This document shows positions 41,976 to 44,861 of a stretch of DNA of 44,861 bases, piece by piece. Made by a program: the position numbers and the translations under genes. Where the stretch lies: contig NZ_BSTL01000049.1 of assembly GCF_030269485.1 (NCBI RefSeq), positions 1-44,861 on the forward strand, written 5' to 3'. Position 1 is the stretch's first letter, and each line of letters opens with the position of its first letter. The notes under the pieces were generated by a model. It was given only the letters and a program-made list of their open reading frames with translations. It searched no databases and had not been told where the DNA came from. Origin of the DNA: Actinoplanes sp. NBRC 103695 (lineage in GTDB: Bacteria > Actinomycetota > Actinomycetes > Mycobacteriales > Micromonosporaceae).

Positions 41976-42616
41976 GGCGTCTGCCCGGTGGCGTCGTGCC
42001 GGACATCGGTGATGACGAGGTGCGGGTGCTCGGCGGCCAGCACCTCGCGTGCGGTGTCCCATTGCGCCGGGGTCATCACGGAGGCGATGGTGTCGAGCCC
42101 GGCCGCCTCCATGACCATGCGCTGTGCCCCGGCCGCGTCGGGGTTGTCGAACACGGCCACCATGTCGCCTCCGGCGACCACGTACACGCGGGCCTCGCCG
42201 GTGACCCCCGGCGGCACCGTCAGCCGGGCCGTGCGGCGGTGTTCCGCCAGCCATCGGCCGATCACCTCGCCCGGGTCGCCGTCGAGGAGATCGGTGTCGT
42301 AACCCTCGCCGTCGAGCCACGCCAGATGATCGGCGGCCGTCCAATCGGGATGGGCCAGCCAACTTTGCCGCACGGCCTGCCACGTGGTCAGCCGGGCCGG
42401 TACGCCGACCGGTTCGGCCGGTTGCGCACCGTGCGGGCCGTACACCGGGCACAACGGCGTGCCGTCGAGGTGCGACGCACCGGGACGTACGGCGAACCCA
42501 GCGAGGGGCCAGTCAGCCGGTGGGACGGGCCGGGCCGCCGTGCCGCATTCGGGGCACCGCAGTGTGCCGGGCTCGGTGGCGGGGCCGGGGTTGTGGTCAT
42601 GGCGTGGGGTGGTCAT
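41972..42616 (-). CDS. unknown protein (214 aa) with zinc-ribbon-like N terminus
   Basis: 214 residues. LRCPECGTAARPVPPADWPLAGF near residue 19 is a single CxxC. A middle helical region (WQAVRQSWLAHPDWTAADHLAWLDGEGYDT) is followed by a strand-rich part (TGEARVYVVAGGDMVAVFDNPDAAGAQRMV), then AQWDTAREVLAAEHPHLVITDV. It is coupled to the 41412-41975 gene by ATGA. No family is recognised. Confidence 0.65.
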   Translation of the reverse strand: MTTPRHDHNPGPATEPGTLRCPECGTAARPVPPADWPLAGFAVRPGASHLDGTPLCPVYGPHGAQPAEPVGVPARLTTWQAVRQSWLAHPDWTAADHLAWLDGEGYDTDLLDGDPGEVIGRWLAEHRRTARLTVPPGVTGEARVYVVAGGDMVAVFDNPDAAGAQRMVMEAAGLDTIASVMTPAQWDTAREVLAAEHPHLVITDVRHDATGQTP

Positions 42617-42653
42617 CGGTTCTGCCTTCCGTCAGGGGGTGGCGTGCCGGTGC

Positions 42654-42680
42654 CGGGGCCGGGCGTGGTGCCCGGCCCCG
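42654..42680 (-). terminator. perfect 11-bp hairpin
   Basis: CGGGGCCGGGC (42654-42664) pairs perfectly with GCCCGGCCCCG (42670-42680) around GTGGT. It lies 14 nt after the stop of the winged-helix gene and 37 nt before the next start. The stem is entirely G/C, with no U-tract. Confidence 0.65.
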
Positions 42681-42694
42681 GCGGGGGTGGGGTG

Positions 42695-43876
42695 TCAGGC
42701 CGCGATGGGTGCGGCGGGGGCCTCGTCGGTGGCCGGGGTGCCGGTCTCGTCGTCACCGGTCGCGGTGGCGTCATCGGCGGGGGCCTCGTCGGCGGCGTCC
42801 GGGGTGGTCGCGGCGTCCGGGGTGTCGGCGGTGCCGGTGGCGGGCTCGTCAGCCGGGGTGTCGGCGGTGCCGGTGGCGGGCTCGTCAGCCGGGGTGTCGG
42901 CGGTGCCCGCGTCGGTGCCGGTGGCGGTGGCGGGCTCGCCGTCGGTCAGCGGCCGGGTCATGTACGCCCGGACATCGGCGGTCGGGGCCGGGGCGGTCTC
43001 GGCCAGCGCGTACCGCACCGGGGCCTCGCTGGTCATCACCAGCACACCGCGCCCGGTCAGCTTGCTCATGGCATTGCCGCACGCGCCCGAGCTCCGCCCA
43101 CCCAGCTCCCGGCCCACCGTGACCGCGCTGACGTCGTGGCCGGTGCCCAGGTCGCGCATGAACGCCTCCACCATGCGCTCCAACTCACCCTTACCCAGCT
43201 TCGCCGACCCATCGGTGTTGACCTCACCGGTACTGCGGCCCGTGCCGGTGGCCGGGGCGCGCCGCGCGGAGGGACGGCGGATCTTGCGGGTGTGCCCGCA
43301 CGTCGGGCACGTGGTGTGCGTCGGCGCGTTCGCCGGGTCCACCTTCGCCAGATCGGCGTCCGCGACCGGCACCCACAACTCAGTACCATCGGGCTCGGTG
43401 GGCAGCCGACGCGCGGCCCCGCTAACCTCCATCGCGGCGAGAATCGTGTCACCCATCGCCACCGACAGGCCGCTCTCGTTGATCGCCGCATCGGCCGTGA
43501 TCCCCTCCGGGTGCCCACCCAACACACCCGCCATGATCAGCACCTTCAAGTCCGGCTGACGCGGGCCGACCGGAGCACCGGACACCGGAGCCACCGCCCC
43601 CGCGTCCGCCGGGGCAGCGTCGGCCGGGCTGGCGTCGGCCGGGCTGGCGTCGGCCGGGGTGACGGGGTGCCAGATGTCGGCGCTCTTGCGGTTGCCGTTG
43701 GCGGGGCCGGGGGTGCGGGTGGCGGTGCCGTCGGCCTCCATCGCGGTGAGGGTTTTCGCGACGGTGGAGGGACTGACGCCGGAGGCGTCGGCCAGTGCGC
43801 GGGTGGTGATGCCGTCGGGGTGGGCGGTCAGGGTCGCGGCGACGGTGAGGGCGGCGGGGGTGGTGGGCGCAGTCAT
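42695..43876 (-). CDS. winged-helix repeat protein with low-complexity tail
   Basis: 393 residues. Three wHTH-like segments: LTVAATLTAHPDGITTRALADASGVSPSTVAKTL at the N terminus, VLIMAGVLGGHPEGITADAAI near 112, and a third near 240-290 (DVSAVTVGRELGGRSSGACGNAMSKLTGRGVL). Between the second and third is a CPTCGH motif with a basic RKIRRPSARR patch. The last 80 residues are Ala/Asp/Thr-rich and include a tandem 12-residue repeat. The ATG at 43876 has GGAGG 10 nt upstream. Likely a DNA-binding protein of the accessory element. It heads the minus-strand block. Confidence 0.75.
   Translation of the reverse strand: MTAPTTPAALTVAATLTAHPDGITTRALADASGVSPSTVAKTLTAMEADGTATRTPGPANGNRKSADIWHPVTPADASPADASPADAAPADAGAVAPVSGAPVGPRQPDLKVLIMAGVLGGHPEGITADAAINESGLSVAMGDTILAAMEVSGAARRLPTEPDGTELWVPVADADLAKVDPANAPTHTTCPTCGHTRKIRRPSARRAPATGTGRSTGEVNTDGSAKLGKGELERMVEAFMRDLGTGHDVSAVTVGRELGGRSSGACGNAMSKLTGRGVLVMTSEAPVRYALAETAPAPTADVRAYMTRPLTDGEPATATGTDAGTADTPADEPATGTADTPADEPATGTADTPDAATTPDAADEAPADDATATGDDETGTPATDEAPAAPIAA
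42831..42902. repeat. two perfect 36-bp tandem copies inside the winged-helix gene
   Basis: 42831-42866 and 42867-42902 are identical, encoding two copies of ADTPADEPATGT in the disordered tail. Exact identity at third positions shows recent duplication by slippage. Shorter 15-bp repeats encoding SPADA occur near 43620-43655. Confidence 0.85.
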
Positions 43877-44431
43877 GGCGGTAATACCTCCGTGAATAGG
43901 GATGGCAATAGCGTTCCCGCAATTGGTGCGGTGCGCTTATCCGGTGTTGTTCCGGCGGGGCGTTTGTTGTTGCCCACGTCTATGGACCCTCTTCGCGCAT
44001 TGTTTGTCAACCCGCATTTTCATGACTCTTTACGGCGGGTGGGTGGGGGCGTGTTTTGCCTCGTGTCACGGGGTGGCCGCGCCGCGCGCATGGGGGCCGT
44101 TAGCGCGGTTGTATTGCCCGCTCGGCGCGCGCGGGCGTGCGCCGGTGCATCCGATAGGGATTGCGTTCCGGTGCGCGCATATGGCGTTGTGGTGGCTCGC
44201 TGCCATCGGGCCAGACACGGCGGCGTGTCCGACCCGATGGCCGGACACGCCTCCTACCGACGGCACTTTGATGCGCGGTCCCTTTCGCTCGAAAACGTCG
44301 TGAAGTCAAGTCGACGTATTGAGCTCAATGTCACTTCACTGGCCGGCGTCGTCGCAAGCGCTCGATTCCTCGAATATGTCAAGTACCGGCTCGGCGCGAT
44401 ACGACTATTTCTCGCCATGCGAAATGAAGCA
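43877..44431. other. 555-bp non-coding gap with structured repeats
   Basis: Plus-strand frames cross it but have no domain, codon bias or ribosome site. It is more mixed in composition than the genes around it. It carries overlapping inverted repeats (44202-44251) and a 12-bp palindrome (44318-44329) flanked by TGAAGT (44301) and ACTTCA (44333). It may hold the block promoter, an origin of transfer or a structured RNA. Confidence 0.45.
44202..44251. repeat. overlapping inverted repeats, pseudoknot- or switch-like
   Basis: GCCATCGGG (44202-44210) pairs with CCCGATGGC (44233-44241), enclosing a nested GACACG/CGTGTC stem with GCGG loop (44214-44229). The segment GGCGTGTCCG (44222-44231) can instead pair with CGGACACGCC (44242-44251), and the loop of that hairpin is the 3' arm of the first stem. 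The alternatives either exclude each other or stack as an H-type pseudoknot. Confidence 0.6.
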
Positions 44432-44861
44432 TTAAAGCGGCGCGCCATGCTCGATCATGAACGGCACGGGATTTATCGCATTGTTGCTTGACGCCGGGTA
44501 ACTAGTGTGGATCTCGAAATGCAAGTGCGGGCCGGACGAGTTGCCGGAGGTCCCGACAATCCCGATCGGGGCACCGGGTGCGACTGTTTGGCCGACTCGC
44601 ACCGAGGGTTGCCGGACCATGTGGCAGTAGCGCGACACGATGTCGCCAGCGTGCCGGATCTCCGCATACCACCCGCACCCACCGAGCCCGGGGTACCCGT
44701 CGCGGTCGCACGGCATGGGGTAGCTGAACGGGCTGTCCCACGAGTTGCCAGCGATGTTGCATCGGACCCTCACGACGACACCGCCGGACGCGGCATGGAT
44801 CACGGTGCCCCGTGCGGCCATGATGTCGACCCCGTCGTGACCGGGACGGTCGGCGGTACGG
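44432..44861 (-). CDS. M23-family peptidase, N terminus beyond window
   Basis: About 143 C-terminal residues of a LytM/M23 zinc endopeptidase, cut by the window edge. GHDGVDIMAARG supplies the first zinc His and Asp, a YCHM stretch lies mid-domain, and HLHFEIH gives the HxH motif; VGQTVAPGAPIGIVGTSGNSSG is the typical strand before it. The enzyme cleaves peptidoglycan cross-bridges outside the cell. At the end of a plasmid-like block it may help a transfer apparatus cross the wall; that is inference. The four Cys in the domain may form disulfides. Confidence 0.9.
   Translation of the reverse strand, partial: RTADRPGHDGVDIMAARGTVIHAASGGVVVRVRCNIAGNSWDSPFSYPMPCDRDGYPGLGGCGWYAEIRHAGDIVSRYCHMVRQPSVRVGQTVAPGAPIGIVGTSGNSSGPHLHFEIHTSYPASSNNAINPVPFMIEHGAPL

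Noticed and set aside
41885..44491. 868-codon open frame on the plus strand
   Set aside because: Gly/Val/Arg-rich shadow of the winged-helix and zinc-ribbon-like genes, with no recognisable domain.
1..44861. tRNA genes, rRNA genes, insertion sequences and integrase
   Set aside because: I looked for tRNA-like T-loop sequences, transposase motifs and tyrosine/serine recombinase motifs and saw none that hold up.

Overview
The window is very GC-rich, gene-dense DNA from a mycelial actinomycete. Many genes overlap at ATGA, GTGA or TGATG junctions, and GTG and TTG starts are used. Gene families point the same way: an XRE (DUF5753-type)/DUF397 pair, a DUF574-type methyltransferase, a GPP34 protein, a BTAD regulator and a DUF2637 protein. 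A Micromonosporaceae or Streptomyces relative is my inference; no rRNA, tRNA or integrase gene is present to settle it.

Region 1 (about 1-8.9 kb, minus strand) is a class I lanthipeptide locus of the FxLD type. It encodes a 44-residue precursor with the F-x-L-D leader motif, a full-length LanB dehydratase, a LanC cyclase, and a protein fusing a SpaB_C-like domain to a protein-isoaspartate-type O-methyltransferase. A helical-repeat-like protein follows, then a small CxxC protein that is frameshifted. Dehydration, thioether closure and Asp methylation (leading to succinimide or isoaspartate) can be read from the genes. No dedicated transporter or leader protease is seen.

Region 2 (9.0-12.3 kb, minus) is a tightly overlapping four-gene chain: small protein, DUF574-type methyltransferase, a composite regulator (sigma-region-4-like HTH, CxxC segment, XRE HTH), and an endonuclease/exonuclease/phosphatase-fold protein.

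Region 3 (12.5-21.8 kb) is mixed. It holds a secreted S1 serine protease, a GNAT acetyltransferase overlapping an APC permease, a GPP34 protein with a small membrane partner, an XRE regulator next to a Nudix hydrolase (plus strand), a DUF397/XRE pair, two small winged-helix proteins, and an A24 prepilin peptidase.

Region 4 (22.1-33.8 kb, plus) is a tad (Flp-type) pilus operon: lipoprotein, secreted protein, SAF/CpaB-like protein, TadZ-like ATPase, TadA, TadB, TadC, Flp-like pilin, three TadE/G-type pseudopilins, a large membrane protein joining LysM to a SARP/BTAD-like C terminus, and a DUF2637 protein. The prepilin peptidase in region 3 is the natural processing enzyme for it.

Region 5 (33.8-44.9 kb) looks like an accessory, plasmid- or ICE-like block. 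A roughly 1 kb spacer carries iteron-like repeats and a perfect palindrome. About a dozen minus-strand genes follow, almost all of unknown function, with a DUF932 plasmid/phage-type protein as the only recognisable family. They are separated by perfect GC hairpins. A non-coding gap holds overlapping inverted repeats that could form a pseudoknot or switch, and the window ends inside an M23 peptidase gene.
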